64,000 nt of DNA from Halobacillus mangrovi (GCF_002097535.1 NZ_CP020772.1:1426001-1490000); one strand, 5' to 3'. Counted from the first letter of the stretch, positions 10,938 through 21,390 are shown. The notes: generated by a model not told the origin, from the letters alone. Numbers and translations: made by a program.

Positions 10938-11528
10938 TTATTGGTCTGCTTTCTTATCCATAACTTTATCGATTAACCCGTATTCTACAGCTTCATGTGC
11001 GGACATGAAGTTGTCACGGTCCGTATCGCGCTCAATGATTTCTAAAGGCTGACCTGTACGTTCTGCAAGGATTTTATTTAGTTTTTCACGCATTTTAATG
11101 ATTCGTTTTGCGTGAATTTCGATGTCAGAAGCTTGACCTTGGGTACCGCCAAGTGGTTGGTGAATCATCACTTCACTGTTTGGCAGTGCATAACGTTTCC
11201 CAGGTTCTCCAGCATTAAGCAGGAAAGCACCCATTGATGCAGCCATGCCTGTGCAAATTGTTGATACATTTGGTTTAATGAACTGCATGGTATCGAAAAT
11301 TGCCATACCAGCCGTGATTGAACCACCTGGAGAGTTGATGTACAAGGAAATGTCTTTATCCGGGTCATCTGCAGCCAAGAATAGAAGCTGAGCGACAACA
11401 GAGTTAGCGATATTGTCATCGATCGGACTTCCTAGCATAATAATCCGGTCTTTAAGTAAGCGGGAGTATATGTCGTAGGCACGTTCTCCGCGGTTTGTTT
11501 GTTCAATAACTGTAGGGACTAAATTCAT
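10938..11528 (-). CDS. clpP: ATP-dependent Clp protease proteolytic subunit
   Basis: Serine peptidase that forms the tetradecameric barrel working with ClpC, ClpX or ClpE ATPases. Its 196 residues contain the catalytic triad Ser98 (GMAASMGA), His123 (MIHQPLGG) and Asp172 (DTDRDN), the oxyanion-region SPGGSI and the short N-terminal [11 protein letters not shown]. The start is supported by AAGGAGG about 7 bases upstream on the minus strand. It is transcribed alone: a terminator closes it, and a sigma-A promoter overlapped by a CtsR-like operator precedes it, so heat and protein stress should induce it. Confidence 0.98.
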   Translation of the reverse strand: MNLVPTVIEQTNRGERAYDIYSRLLKDRIIMLGSPIDDNIANSVVAQLLFLAADDPDKDISLYINSPGGSITAGMAIFDTMQFIKPNVSTICTGMAASMGAFLLNAGEPGKRYALPNSEVMIHQPLGGTQGQASDIEIHAKRIIKMREKLNKILAERTGQPLEIIERDTDRDNFMSAHEAVEYGLIDKVMDKKADQ

Positions 11529-11573
11529 TGTGGTTTCCTCCTTATCATCAATTAATTATGATGGAATATATTC

Positions 11574-11603
11574 ATCATACAATTAAGGTCAGAAAAGGTC
11601 AAA
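11574..11603 (-). promoter_or_regulatory. clpP promoter with CtsR operator
   Basis: On the minus strand TTGACC (11597-11602) and TATGAT (11574-11579) are 17 bases apart, a good sigma-A promoter. On the plus strand the direct repeat GGTCAGA-AAA-GGTCAAA (11587-11603) matches the CtsR heptad repeat (GGTCAAA, three bases, GGTCAAA) except for one base and covers the -35 region. CtsR repression of clpP is known in Bacillus. Confidence 0.85.
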
Positions 11604-11720
11604 CAAAACGATCAACCTATTTCTGCGAGTTTTCTTCTACCATCATTCCCTAAATCTATCTGTATAAACGTATGTAATAAGAATTTTATGGAATAGAAAT
11701 AAGAAGATCAACAAAAACTA

Positions 11721-11749
11721 TTGCGTTTTTCACATGAAATTACTATAAT
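11721..11749 (+). promoter_or_regulatory. Promoter of the tRNA-Arg gene
   Basis: TTGCGT (11721-11726), a 17-base spacer and a perfect TATAAT (11744-11749) lie about 20 bases before the tRNA. Confidence 0.75.
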
Positions 11750-11770
11750 ATTATTTGCATGTCGTTTCTT

Positions 11771-11846
11771 GCGCCTGTAGCTCAGTTGGATAGAGCGGTA
11801 GATTCCGGTTCTACGTCTGTCGGGGGTTCGAATCCTCTCAGGCGCG
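11771..11846 (+). tRNA. tRNA-Arg (anticodon CCG)
   Basis: A 76-base cloverleaf. The acceptor stem is GCGCCTG with CAGGCGC, the D-arm is GCTC/GAGC, the anticodon stem is GTAGA/TCTAC with loop TTCCGGT (anticodon CCG, reading CGG arginine codons), and the T-loop is GGTTCGAATCC. The discriminator base is G and CCA is not encoded. It is a single tRNA with its own promoter and terminator. Confidence 0.96.
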
Positions 11847-11856
11847 CTAAAATTTT

Positions 11857-11892
11857 AAAAGCCACGCTTCTATATAGAAGCGTGGCTTTTTT
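11857..11892 (+). terminator. Terminator after tRNA-Arg
   Basis: AAAAGCCACGCTTC (11857-11870) is inverted by GAAGCGTGGCTTTT around TATATA and followed by more T. Confidence 0.93.
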
Positions 11893-12055
11893 GGTGAAAA
11901 TTGTCAATCATTCTTCCTCCTTTACTATATTAAAATAATTTCATAGTGGTAACATTTATGTTATTTAAAATTGAATGATACATTATCTTTACAAACCATG
12001 TACAGATAATAAAGGTAAAAGATATTCTACTATAGTTTTTTAATTCGACTACTTA

Positions 12056-12064
12056 TGATATAAT
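12056..12064 (+). promoter_or_regulatory. Extended -10 promoter for the small gene at 12116
   Basis: TGATATAAT is a perfect extended -10 element. The matching -35 position is only a T-rich stretch (12036-12041). The rest of the 11893-12055 gap is AT-rich with no other clear signal. Confidence 0.5.
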
Positions 12065-12115
12065 GAAATAAGCTAATTAGGCGCTTTTCGCTTTTGTTAA
12101 AGAAAAGGGGTATTT

Positions 12116-12340
12116 ATGACAAACTTAATCCGTTACAAAATGTTGTCTACTGAACAGGTTACGGAAGGCAGACGGATTCATGTGTTTGATATGCAGCATC
12201 AGCAGAAGTTGTCCTTCAATTATGAATTATTGAAGCGGACTCCGAAAGATTATGCAGGCGAAGAGTTGACGGAATTCTTACAGAAACGCGAACTGAAAAT
12301 CGATAATGGTTTCTATGATGACAGGGGGCACGCGTCTTAA
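12116..12340 (+). CDS. Hypothetical protein, 74 residues
   Basis: I do not recognise the family. The product is small, hydrophilic and without a membrane segment or signal peptide; charged helical stretches such as LLKRTPKDYAGEELTEFLQKR dominate. AAAAGGGG lies upstream of the ATG and an extended -10 promoter is about 55 bases before it, so expression is likely. It is flanked by the tRNA-Arg terminator and a glutaredoxin-like gene. A short inverted repeat (GCACGC/GCGTGC) spans its stop codon. Confidence 0.65.
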   Translation: MTNLIRYKMLSTEQVTEGRRIHVFDMQHQQKLSFNYELLKRTPKDYAGEELTEFLQKRELKIDNGFYDDRGHAS

Positions 12341-12422
12341 AAGCGTGCTCTATTGTTTTGTTTAGAGCATCCATCTCCACCCATCATCTGCTAAAATGGA
12401 GGGAGGACGAGGAGGGTGAGCT

Positions 12423-12656
12423 ATGAATAAAATAATTATGTACAAAAAGGACCGCTGTCCTCTTTGTGAAGAAGTAGAATCTTTAATTGATCTGTTAGAG
12501 TTGGATTTTTCTATTGAGCGTGAGGAAGTAGATATAGAAAGCGATGAAGATCTTATGGAGAAGTATATGTTTGAAATCCCTGTGATCATCGTTAATGGAG
12601 AAGAAATGGAATACCGAAGCATCGACTACTTTAGTATAAAAAAGCGTTTACATTAA
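12423..12656 (+). CDS. Glutaredoxin-like protein
   Basis: A 77-residue thioredoxin-fold protein of the short glutaredoxin-like type. It starts with a beta strand and the redox motif CPLC at residues 14-17 (KKDRCPLCEEVESLI) and has the cis-proline region FEIPVIIVNGEE typical of glutaredoxins. The expected role is thiol-disulphide exchange in the cytoplasm; the partner is unknown. GGAGGGTG lies just upstream of the ATG. It is placed directly before cggR as in several Bacillaceae, although the promoter found between the two suggests separate control. Confidence 0.85.
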   Translation: MNKIIMYKKDRCPLCEEVESLIDLLELDFSIEREEVDIESDEDLMEKYMFEIPVIIVNGEEMEYRSIDYFSIKKRLH

Positions 12657-12674
12657 AAAACAGGTGGATTACGC

Positions 12675-12703
12675 TTGCACAGGCTTATCCCCACTGTTAA
12701 GAT
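12675..12703 (+). promoter_or_regulatory. Promoter of the cggR-gapA operon
   Basis: TTGCAC (12675-12680) and TAAGAT (12698-12703) are separated by 17 bases. The start site would fall near 12710, upstream of the CggR operator. Confidence 0.6.
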
Positions 12704-12736
12704 AAAAATGTGATAAGGATATTTTTTTGCTCCAAG

Positions 12737-12772
12737 CGGGACAGAATATGACTGGCCGGGACATAATTTATC
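12737..12772 (+). promoter_or_regulatory. CggR operator (two tandem half-sites)
   Basis: Two copies of CGGGAC-N6-TGAC/TATC lie four bases apart: CGGGAC at 12737-12742 with TGAC at 12749-12752, and CGGGAC at 12757-12762 with TATC at 12769-12772. From memory the Bacillus subtilis CggR operator is CGGGAC-N6-TGTC-N4-CGGGAC-N6-TGTC; spacing is identical here and only the TGTC parts deviate. Its place downstream of the promoter suits a roadblock type of repression lifted by fructose-1,6-bisphosphate. Confidence 0.87.
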
Positions 12773-12806
12773 CCAGTTAGTGGAATGACAATAAAGGAGC
12801 TTTTCC

Positions 12807-13835
12807 ATGAGAGCTTTAATCGACCTACAAAAGAGATTGTTCCCTGAAGTCCTGGATGTTATGCAGCGGCGTTATCAACTGTTGTATCATATCCAAATCA
12901 TGCAGCCCGTCGGCCGTCGTGCTCTGGCAGAAAGTGTCGAGTTAGCTGAACGTACGGTACGGAGTGAGGTAGACTTCCTGAATCGTCAAGGAATCGTTGA
13001 AATTACTTCACGTGGTATGCATCTCACATATGAAGGGCAAAACATCCTTGAGCAGCTAGCTGAATTTATCAAAGATGTTAAAGGGATCAAGGTTTTAGAA
13101 CAACAATTAAAGGATAAATTAAACCTAGACCATGTGGTTGTTGTTCCGGGTGATAGTGATGAGCTCGAATGGGTAAAACAAGACATGGGCAAAGCTTGTG
13201 TCCAGTACTTAAAAGAACGAATCCTGCCAGATCAGGCCATTGCCATTACAGGCGGTACAACTATGGCCGCTGTGGCTGAGATGATGACCCCGTTTAACAG
13301 TGCCGGTAAATGTCTCTTCGTACCCGCTCGAGGCGGACTGGGCGAAAGGGTCGAAAATCAAGCCAACACGATTTGTGCGGAAATGGCCAAAAAAGCACGC
13401 GGAGATTATCGTATGTTGTATGTACCCGATCCATTGAGTGAAGAATCCTACCATACGATTATTGAGGAACCTTCGATCAAAGAGGTGCTTAACATTATTC
13501 GCAATGCTGAAATTGTTATTCACGGTGTCGGTGATGCCATCACAATGGCAGAACGAAGAAAGACATCCCCTGAACAAATGGAAGTAATCAAACGGAATGA
13601 AGCGGTTGGTGAAGCTTTTGGCTATTATTTTAATACCAAAGGTGAAATCGTTCATAAAGTCCGTACCGTGGGGTTGCAATTAGAGGATTTGAAGCATGCG
13701 AAGGATGTCATTGCAGTAGCTGGAGGACGTTCTAAAGCACAAGCGATCGCATCTTATTTCCAGCCAGGACAAAGCAATGTTCTGATTACGGATGAAGGTG
13801 CAGCTGAAGAGTTAATAAAGGGATTTTCCCTTTAA
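12807..13835 (+). CDS. cggR: Central glycolytic genes regulator
   Basis: SorC-family repressor of the glycolytic operon, 342 residues. An N-terminal winged helix-turn-helix (about residues 25-80, with GRRALAESVELAERTVRSEVDFLNRQG) is followed by a sugar-phosphate-binding domain (about 90-340) with AITGGTTMAAV, VPARGGLG, GVGDA and VAGGRSKAQAI. In Bacillus subtilis fructose-1,6-bisphosphate releases it from its operator. The operator at 12737-12772 lies in its own leader, so autoregulation is expected. It is followed after 37 bases by gapA. Confidence 0.97.
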   Translation: MRALIDLQKRLFPEVLDVMQRRYQLLYHIQIMQPVGRRALAESVELAERTVRSEVDFLNRQGIVEITSRGMHLTYEGQNILEQLAEFIKDVKGIKVLEQQLKDKLNLDHVVVVPGDSDELEWVKQDMGKACVQYLKERILPDQAIAITGGTTMAAVAEMMTPFNSAGKCLFVPARGGLGERVENQANTICAEMAKKARGDYRMLYVPDPLSEESYHTIIEEPSIKEVLNIIRNAEIVIHGVGDAITMAERRKTSPEQMEVIKRNEAVGEAFGYYFNTKGEIVHKVRTVGLQLEDLKHAKDVIAVAGGRSKAQAIASYFQPGQSNVLITDEGAAEELIKGFSL

Positions 13836-13872
13836 ATAAATTTTTGTATTTAATCCTAAGGAGGAATTTTAC

Positions 13873-14880
13873 ATGACTGTAAGAATTGGTATTAACGGTT
13901 TTGGACGTATCGGACGTAACGTTTTCCGCGCTTCATTGAAAAATAACGATGTTGAGGTAGTAGCGGTAAACGACTTGACTGATGCGAACATGCTAGCACA
14001 CTTGCTTCAATACGATACTGTTCATGGCACTCTTTCTGAAGAAGTGACAACGAACGGTGACAACCTAATCGTAGGCGGCAAAGAAATCAAAGTACTTTCT
14101 GAAAAAGATCCAGCTCAACTTGGTTGGGGAGATCTTGGTGTTGATATCGTTATCGAATCAACAGGTCGTTTCACACAACGTGACGATGCGAAGAAACACT
14201 TGGATGCAGGTGCGAAGAAAGTAATTATCTCTGCACCAGCGAAGCAAGAAGATCTTACAGTCGTAATGGGTGTAAACGAAGATCAATACGACAAAGATTC
14301 TCACCACGTGATTTCTAACGCTTCTTGTACAACGAACTGCTTGGCACCATATGCTAAAGTACTTGATGATAAATTCGGTCTTAAACGCGGTATGATGACA
14401 ACTGTTCACTCTTACACGAACGATCAGCAAATTCTTGATCTTCCACACAAAGATTATCGTCGTGCTCGTGCAGCTGCTCAAAACATCATCCCTACAACAA
14501 CTGGTGCTGCTCAAGCGGTTGCGAAAGTACTTCCACAACTTGATGGCAAGCTTAGCGGAATGGCTATGCGTGTACCAACTCAAAACGTATCAATCGTAGA
14601 CTTCGTTGCAGAACTTGAGAAAGATGTTACTGCAGAAGAAGTGAACGAAGCGCTTAAAGCAGAAGCAGAAGGTAACCTTAAAGGAATCCTTGGCTACAGT
14701 GATGAGCCGCTTGTTTCTTCAGACTACAATGGAAACACGCACTCTTCTATTATCGACGGTCTATCTACTCTTACTCTTGAAAACAACATGGTTAAAGTTG
14801 TTTCCTGGTATGACAATGAGTTCGGTTACTCCAACCGTTGTGTAGATCTTGCTGTTTATCTTAAAAACCAAGGACTATAA
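13873..14880 (+). CDS. gapA: Glyceraldehyde-3-phosphate dehydrogenase, glycolytic type
   Basis: Oxidises glyceraldehyde-3-phosphate to 1,3-bisphosphoglycerate with NAD. The 335 residues show the NAD-binding start RIGINGFGRIGRNVFR, the catalytic Cys152 in SNASCTTNCLAP, and the C-terminal WYDNEFGYSNR. It follows TAAGGAGG, a strong ribosome site. Codon use is strongly biased, with many CTT, CGT, GTA and AAC codons, as expected of a highly expressed gene. Two strong hairpins lie between it and pgk. Confidence 0.98.
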   Translation: MTVRIGINGFGRIGRNVFRASLKNNDVEVVAVNDLTDANMLAHLLQYDTVHGTLSEEVTTNGDNLIVGGKEIKVLSEKDPAQLGWGDLGVDIVIESTGRFTQRDDAKKHLDAGAKKVIISAPAKQEDLTVVMGVNEDQYDKDSHHVISNASCTTNCLAPYAKVLDDKFGLKRGMMTTVHSYTNDQQILDLPHKDYRRARAAAQNIIPTTTGAAQAVAKVLPQLDGKLSGMAMRVPTQNVSIVDFVAELEKDVTAEEVNEALKAEAEGNLKGILGYSDEPLVSSDYNGNTHSSIIDGLSTLTLENNMVKVVSWYDNEFGYSNRCVDLAVYLKNQGL

Positions 14881-14913
14881 TAAATAAAAGTTCGGTAGCA
14901 ATCGAGCTAGATT

Positions 14914-15005
14914 GATAAAGGAGGGGGTCTCATGTCCTCCTCCTTTATCCATGTTTTCATGGTTCCTGCTTCTGGGCGTTTTCACTGACAGAATCAGTGG
15001 AAACG
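14914..15005 (+). other. Tandem hairpins between gapA and pgk
   Basis: Hairpin 1: GATAAAGGAGGGGG (14914-14927) folds on the CCTCCTCCTTTATC arm (14936-14949), a 14-pair stem with one G-U pair. Hairpin 2: CGTTTTCACTGA (14977-14988) folds on TCAGTGGAAACG (14994-15005), 12 pairs with one G-U pair. Neither has a T-run, so they look like partial terminators, transcript-stabilising ends or processing sites rather than full terminators. Confidence 0.7.
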
Positions 15006-15057
15006 TACATATGGGCAGGCGATGAACCTGACCACAAACCAAGGAGGTTGTCTTTTC

Positions 15058-16239
15058 ATGAATAAGAAAACAATTCGTGATGTTGAAGTTAAAGGACAAA
15101 CTGTTTTTTGCCGTGTAGACTTTAACGTTCCAATGAGTGGAGAAGAAGTAACAGATGACACGAGAATCAAGGCAGCACTTCCGACAATCAAGCATTTGAC
15201 CGGAAATGGCGCAAAAGTTATTCTTGCCAGTCACCTTGGACGTCCAAAAGGTGAAGTCGTTGAAGAGCTTCGTTTGGATCCCGTAGCCAAGCGCTTGAGC
15301 GACTTGCTTGGGCAAACCGTTACGAAAACAGATGAAGTTTATGGAGACGAAGTGAACAAGGCTTTATCTGAAATGGAAGATGGAGATGTATTGTTGATTG
15401 AAAACGTACGCTTCCACCCAGGTGAAGAAAAGAATGATGCTGAATTGGCAAAAGCATTTGCAGATATGGCAGATCTTTATGTCAATGACGCTTTCGGTGC
15501 AGCTCACCGCGCCCACGCTTCAACAGCAGGAGTAGCTGAACACTTGCCGGCTGTAGCTGGTTTCCTTATGGAAAAAGAAATTAACGTGCTCAGCAATGCT
15601 CTTTCTAATCCGGAGCGCCCATTCACGGCGATTATCGGTGGAGCAAAAGTAAAAGACAAAATCGGGGTAATCGACAACCTCATCGATAAGGTAGATCACT
15701 TAATCATCGGTGGAGGGCTTGCCTACACCTTTGTAAAAGCGCAAGGTCATGAAATCGGTAAATCTTTATTAGAGGAAGATAAGATTGACTTGGCGAATGA
15801 ATATATGAAAAAGGCTGAAGAAAAAGGCGTGAAATTCCATATGCCTGAAGATGTTATCGTTGCAGATGATTTCTCTGATTCAGCTAACACTAGAGAAGTA
15901 GCCATTGACAGTATCCCTGGCGATTGGGAAGCCCTGGATATCGGGCCAAAAACGAGAGAGAAATACGCAGAAATCATCAAAGAGTCCAAGCTTGTCATAT
16001 GGAATGGACCGATGGGCGTATTCGAACTTGAAACGTTTGCCAACGGCACAAAAGCTGTCGCAAATGCACTCGCTGAGACCGAAGGTTATAGCGTGATTGG
16101 CGGCGGTGACTCCGCAGCAGCAGTTGAGAAGTTCGGTTTTGCCGATGACATGGATCACGTTTCAACGGGAGGCGGCGCATCCTTGGAGTTCATGGAAGGA
16201 AAAGAACTTCCAGGAGTCGCTCTACTCAACGATAAATAA
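15058..16239 (+). CDS. pgk: Phosphoglycerate kinase
   Basis: Transfers phosphate from 1,3-bisphosphoglycerate to ADP. The protein of 393 residues has [32 protein letters not shown] and [15 protein letters not shown] in the N-domain, and the nucleotide-binding [13 protein letters not shown] and [14 protein letters not shown] in the C-domain. The frame is open from 15022, but ATG at 15058 is preceded by AAGGAGG and gives the standard N-terminus [13 protein letters not shown]. It begins the pgk-tpiA-gpmI-eno part of the operon, with 21 bases to tpiA. Confidence 0.98.
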   Translation: MNKKTIRDVEVKGQTVFCRVDFNVPMSGEEVTDDTRIKAALPTIKHLTGNGAKVILASHLGRPKGEVVEELRLDPVAKRLSDLLGQTVTKTDEVYGDEVNKALSEMEDGDVLLIENVRFHPGEEKNDAELAKAFADMADLYVNDAFGAAHRAHASTAGVAEHLPAVAGFLMEKEINVLSNALSNPERPFTAIIGGAKVKDKIGVIDNLIDKVDHLIIGGGLAYTFVKAQGHEIGKSLLEEDKIDLANEYMKKAEEKGVKFHMPEDVIVADDFSDSANTREVAIDSIPGDWEALDIGPKTREKYAEIIKESKLVIWNGPMGVFELETFANGTKAVANALAETEGYSVIGGGDSAAAVEKFGFADDMDHVSTGGGASLEFMEGKELPGVALLNDK

Positions 16240-16260
16240 TTAAGGAGAGGTGAAGTTGAC

Positions 16261-17022
16261 ATGCGTAAACAAGTAATTGCAGGAAACTGGAAGATGAATA
16301 AAACTCACCGCGAAGCGGAAGATTTTATTCAAACAGCTAAAAATGAAGTTCCATCTGCAGATCAAGTGGAATCTGTTGTATGTGCTCCGTTCCCATTTCT
16401 TCAAAAGCTAGTGGAAGAAACGGAAGGTACAAACCTTGAAATCGGTGCGCAAAACATGCATTTTGAAGAAAGCGGCGCGTTTACTGGCGAAGTGAGCCCA
16501 GTTATGCTGAAAGAGCTAGGTGTTAAGTATGTTGTTCTTGGCCACTCCGAGCGCCGTGAGATTTTCAAAGAAACAGATGAAGACGTCAACAAGAAGGTTC
16601 ATGCTGCTTTCAAACATGGCTTGACTCCGATTATCTGTGTAGGTGAATCTCTTGAACAGCGTGAAGCTGATCAAACGATGGATCATGTAGAGTCTCAAGT
16701 AAAGAAAGCACTTGAAGGTCTAACAAATGAGCAGTGTGCTCAAACGATCATCGCTTATGAACCTATCTGGGCAATTGGTACAGGCCGTACAGCTACAGCA
16801 GAACAAGCGAATGAAGTATGTACGCATATCCGTGAAGTAGTAAGTAACTTTGTTAATGCTGATGCAGCAGATGCTGTACGTATTCAGTATGGAGGAAGTG
16901 TAAAACCGGCGAACGTTGATGAGCTTCTTTCCCAGTCCGATATTGACGGTGCCCTTGTAGGTGGAGCGAGCTTAGAAGCAGACTCTTTCCTAAAACTAGT
17001 GGAGGCAGGTAAGCATGAGTAA
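16261..17022 (+). CDS. tpiA: Triosephosphate isomerase
   Basis: Interconverts dihydroxyacetone phosphate and glyceraldehyde-3-phosphate. The 253-residue barrel begins [15 protein letters not shown] with the catalytic Lys, has the electrophilic His in VLGHSERRE, the catalytic Glu in [12 protein letters not shown] and phosphate loops QYGGSVKP and VGGASLE. It overlaps the gpmI start by eight bases, indicating coupled translation. Confidence 0.98.
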   Translation: MRKQVIAGNWKMNKTHREAEDFIQTAKNEVPSADQVESVVCAPFPFLQKLVEETEGTNLEIGAQNMHFEESGAFTGEVSPVMLKELGVKYVVLGHSERREIFKETDEDVNKKVHAAFKHGLTPIICVGESLEQREADQTMDHVESQVKKALEGLTNEQCAQTIIAYEPIWAIGTGRTATAEQANEVCTHIREVVSNFVNADAADAVRIQYGGSVKPANVDELLSQSDIDGALVGGASLEADSFLKLVEAGKHE

Positions 17023-18553
17023 GCAAAACTTAGCCGCTTTAATTATTCTTGATGGCTATGCCATTCGTGAAGAAGAGTATGGCAATGCTGTCAAACAAGC
17101 TAACACCCCTAACTTTGATCGTTATTGGAGCCAGTTTCCTCATTCTCAGCTAATGGCTTGCGGAGAAGCTGTCGGTCTTCCAGAGGGTCAAATGGGAAAC
17201 TCGGAAGTTGGTCACTTAAACATTGGTGCAGGACGAGTTGTTTATCAAAGTTTGACTCGTATCAACTTGTCGGTACGTGAAGGCGACTTCTTCGAGAATG
17301 AAGTTCTGTTAAATGCTGTTCGTCAAGCGAAGCAAAAAAATAAAGCGCTGCATGTATTTGGGCTTCTCTCTGATGGTGGTATTCACAGCCACATCAATCA
17401 CATGTTTGCCACCCTTGAGCTTGCGAAAAAAGAAGGTCTGGATAAAGTGTATGTTCATGCTTTCCTAGACGGACGTGATGTAGGTCAGCAGTCTGCGAAA
17501 ACTTATATCAAGCAAACTCAAGATAAGATTGAAGAAATCGGTGTCGGTCAGCTGGCTACCATCGCTGGACGTTACTATGCCATGGACCGTGACAATCGAT
17601 GGGATCGTGTGAAAAAAGCTTATGACGCGATTGCTTATGGAAAAGGCACGACTTATAAAGATCCGATTCAAGCGATTGACGATTCTTACAAAAATGAAGT
17701 GTATGACGAATTCGTTGAGCCTGTCGTTTTGACAGATGAAAAGGATCAACCTATCGGCAAGGTAGAAGATGAAGACTCTATCGTATTCTTCAACTTCAGA
17801 CCTGACCGAGCGATTCAAATTTCCCGTACGTTCGCGAATGATGATTTTGAGGATTTTGATCGTGGAGATCAAGCTCCTAGGAATATTCATTTTGTCGGTA
17901 TGACTCAGTACAGCGATGCAGTAAACAGCAAAGTGGCCTTTCCGCCGAACGATTTGAAAAACACGGTTGGAGAAGTTCTTGCTAATAACGGTATGAAACA
18001 GCTGCGTATCGCAGAAACTGAAAAATATCCTCACGTCACATTCTTTATGAGTGGGGGACGGGAAGAAGAGTTCGATGGAGAAGAGCGCATCTTGATCGAT
18101 TCACCGAAAGTTGCCACTTACGATCTTAAGCCTGAAATGAGTGCTTATGAAGTCACGGACGCTTTACTTGGTGAATTGGATGCGGAGAAACACAATGCGA
18201 TCATCCTGAACTTCGCAAACCCTGATATGGTTGGACACTCAGGAATGCTTGAGCCTACCATCAAGGCGATTGAGGCTGTAGATGAATGCTTAGGCAAGAT
18301 CGTTGATAAGATTCATGAAAAAGGCGGTCACGCCATCATTACAGCAGACCATGGGAACTCTGACGAGGTGACGACCCCAGACGGAGATGCTATGACTGCT
18401 CATACGACAAATCCAGTGCCTGTGATTGTTACAAAAGAAGGCGTAGAATTACGTGATGGAGGAATCCTTGGAGACCTATCACCAACTCTGCTTGAACTTC
18501 TGAATGTAGATCAGCCAGAAGAAATGACTGGAAAAACACTAATCAAAAAATAA
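17015..18553 (+). CDS. gpmI: 2,3-bisphosphoglycerate-independent phosphoglycerate mutase
   Basis: Manganese-dependent mutase that interconverts 3- and 2-phosphoglycerate. The 512-residue protein belongs to the alkaline phosphatase superfamily. It has the N-terminal metal site ILDGYAIRE, the phosphorylated Ser in [15 protein letters not shown], the phosphotransfer insert with AFLDGRDV and [15 protein letters not shown], and C-terminal metal ligands NPDMVGHSG and [10 protein letters not shown]. Loss of metal at low pH is known for this family in sporulating Bacillus. It is in the usual position between tpiA and eno. Confidence 0.98.
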   Translation: MSKQNLAALIILDGYAIREEEYGNAVKQANTPNFDRYWSQFPHSQLMACGEAVGLPEGQMGNSEVGHLNIGAGRVVYQSLTRINLSVREGDFFENEVLLNAVRQAKQKNKALHVFGLLSDGGIHSHINHMFATLELAKKEGLDKVYVHAFLDGRDVGQQSAKTYIKQTQDKIEEIGVGQLATIAGRYYAMDRDNRWDRVKKAYDAIAYGKGTTYKDPIQAIDDSYKNEVYDEFVEPVVLTDEKDQPIGKVEDEDSIVFFNFRPDRAIQISRTFANDDFEDFDRGDQAPRNIHFVGMTQYSDAVNSKVAFPPNDLKNTVGEVLANNGMKQLRIAETEKYPHVTFFMSGGREEEFDGEERILIDSPKVATYDLKPEMSAYEVTDALLGELDAEKHNAIILNFANPDMVGHSGMLEPTIKAIEAVDECLGKIVDKIHEKGGHAIITADHGNSDEVTTPDGDAMTAHTTNPVPVIVTKEGVELRDGGILGDLSPTLLELLNVDQPEEMTGKTLIKK

Positions 18554-18567
18554 GGGAGAGATATTAA

Positions 18568-19854
<1,287 letters not shown>

Positions 19855-19866
19855 AATTTATGTTAC

Positions 19867-19898
19867 AAGCCTCTCTGAATGTTCAGAGAGGCTTTTTT
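19867..19898 (+). terminator. Terminator of the glycolytic operon
   Basis: AAGCCTCTCTGA (19867-19878) is perfectly inverted by TCAGAGAGGCTT (19883-19894), and the T-run continues to 19898. Confidence 0.95.
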
Positions 19899-19946
19899 CT
19901 ATGGTAAAATGGTGTATAGACAACAAGGAGTAGGAGAAACAGAAAC

Positions 19947-20525
19947 ATGAAACGAATACTACGATTTGTACTAATTATTGCAGTAGCCTATGGCCTCTAT
20001 ACAGCCTATAGTTTATGGACTTATGGGGAAGAAGAGGATATTCCAAAAGCTGATGCAGCCATTGTGCTTGGGGCCGCTCAGTGGAACGGAAAGCCAAGTC
20101 CAGTGTTTAAAGGACGTCTTAAGCAAGGCATAGAGCTATATAAGCAAGGCAAAGTGAACTACCTGGTGTTCACAGGCGGTGTGAGTAAGAACGCTGCTTC
20201 ATCGGAGGCTGAGGTAGGAAAAATGTACGCCTTAGATCAAGGAGTACCTATAGAAGATATTTTAATTGAGGACAAATCCCTTGTGACAGAAGATAATCTG
20301 GTCAATGCTCAAGAAGTAGCAAAAGGACAAGGCATTGATTCTTACCTTCTAGTAAGTGATCAGTTTCATCTGAAAAGAGCCGTAGGTGTAGCTCGAAGTA
20401 AGGGGATGGATGTCACAGGCGTACCCACGAAGTATTCCGCATACGAATCTTTAGAAACAAAACTTCCATTTTTTTTGCGAGAGTGGGCCTATTTAATGGG
20501 GTACCAGCTAACCAGGTTGTTTTAA
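19947..20525 (+). CDS. Membrane-anchored DUF218 (YdcF/SanA-like) protein
   Basis: A 192-residue protein with one N-terminal hydrophobic segment (residues 5-22, LRFVLIIAVAYGLYTAYS) and an extracytoplasmic DUF218 domain. Family motifs are ADAAIVLGAA near residue 37, RLKQGIELYKQGKV, LVFTGGVSKN, EAEVGKMYALDQGVP, SLVTEDNLVNAQEV and LVSDQFHLKRAVGVAR. In enterobacteria related proteins (SanA, ElyC) affect the envelope barrier, but no biochemical role is certain. It is followed after 13 bases by a nitroreductase gene, so the two are likely co-transcribed. Confidence 0.85.
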   Translation: MKRILRFVLIIAVAYGLYTAYSLWTYGEEEDIPKADAAIVLGAAQWNGKPSPVFKGRLKQGIELYKQGKVNYLVFTGGVSKNAASSEAEVGKMYALDQGVPIEDILIEDKSLVTEDNLVNAQEVAKGQGIDSYLLVSDQFHLKRAVGVARSKGMDVTGVPTKYSAYESLETKLPFFLREWAYLMGYQLTRLF

Positions 20526-20538
20526 AGGAGGTGGGCAG

Positions 20539-21120
20539 TTGCATTTGGAAGAAGCCATTGTACAACGCCGGTCGATTCACGATTTTAAAGAAAAGATCAT
20601 CAGCCAATCCAGTCTGAAAGATGTTTTTGCTAAAGCTACTTGGGCGCCCACCCATCGTATGAAACAGCCATGGAACATCATCATGTTACAAGAGAATGGG
20701 AAAGAAGACTACGCTGAGCTCGTTTTAGAGAGCTACGAACGACAAGGATTTTTCTCAAACGATGAAAAAGCTGAAAAAATGAAAGATGGGATAAGGAAGT
20801 TCCTGAATAAAATTCCTCATCATGCACTCGTATATATGGAAAAAGATGAGGACTTTCATAAATATGAGGAAGATTATGCTGCGGTTTGTGCGTACATTCA
20901 AAATGTCCAATTGCTCTCGTGGGAAAAAGGGATTGGAGTTTTATGGATGACGAGTCCATACCTTGATGATCCATTATTCGCTGAAGCGTTAGGCATTGAG
21001 TCTTCCAGCTATAAGCTTGTGGCTGTATTGCAGATGGGGTATCCACGGCAAATACCAAAACCAAAGTTAAGAGTTCCTATTGATGATAAATACGAATTAA
21101 GAGATGATCCTTTTATATAA
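20539..21120 (+). CDS. Nitroreductase family protein
   Basis: FMN-dependent oxidoreductase of the nitroreductase fold, 193 residues. Near the N-terminus AIVQRRSIHDFKEKIIS contains the R-R-S FMN-phosphate motif, TWAPTHRMKQPWNIIML corresponds to the usual APSxxNxQPW segment, and the C-terminal half carries AVCAYIQNVQLLSWEKGIGVLWMTSP. The start is TTG at 20539, with a perfect AAGGAGGTG 5-6 bases upstream. The physiological substrate cannot be predicted. Confidence 0.87.
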   Translation: MHLEEAIVQRRSIHDFKEKIISQSSLKDVFAKATWAPTHRMKQPWNIIMLQENGKEDYAELVLESYERQGFFSNDEKAEKMKDGIRKFLNKIPHHALVYMEKDEDFHKYEEDYAAVCAYIQNVQLLSWEKGIGVLWMTSPYLDDPLFAEALGIESSSYKLVAVLQMGYPRQIPKPKLRVPIDDKYELRDDPFI

Positions 21121-21355
21121 CGCTTTTGGCGTTGTATGAATCATTGTAGAGAAAAAAGTCAGGCAAACGGTTCGCTTTCCTTGTGCGCACAGTGAACCTC
21201 CGCGGTCTTAGCAAGTATGATCATCCTGGAGGAGCATCATCGTTTCCTGGAACTCTTTGTTGAGTTAAGTAAATGGTAAGTCAATGCTCTTATCTATAAC
21301 ACTTTTTGGTGAAATGATCATTACGCTTTTTTATGGATACTAAACAAGGTAAAAG

Positions 21356-21390
21356 AAAAAGCTGACGTCTATTTGATGACGTCAGCTTTT
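21356..21390. terminator. Bidirectional terminator between nitroreductase and the small membrane gene
   Basis: AAAAA-GCTGACGTC (to 21369) is inverted by GACGTCAGC-TTTT (21378-21390). The stop codon of the minus-strand gene lies inside the right arm. The 21121-21355 stretch before it holds no gene. Confidence 0.88.

Noticed and set aside
21160-21235. GGTTCGCTTTCC...TCCGCGG as a fifth fold-back repeat copy
   Set aside because: Only about ten bases agree with the conserved boxes and no inverted arms could be found.
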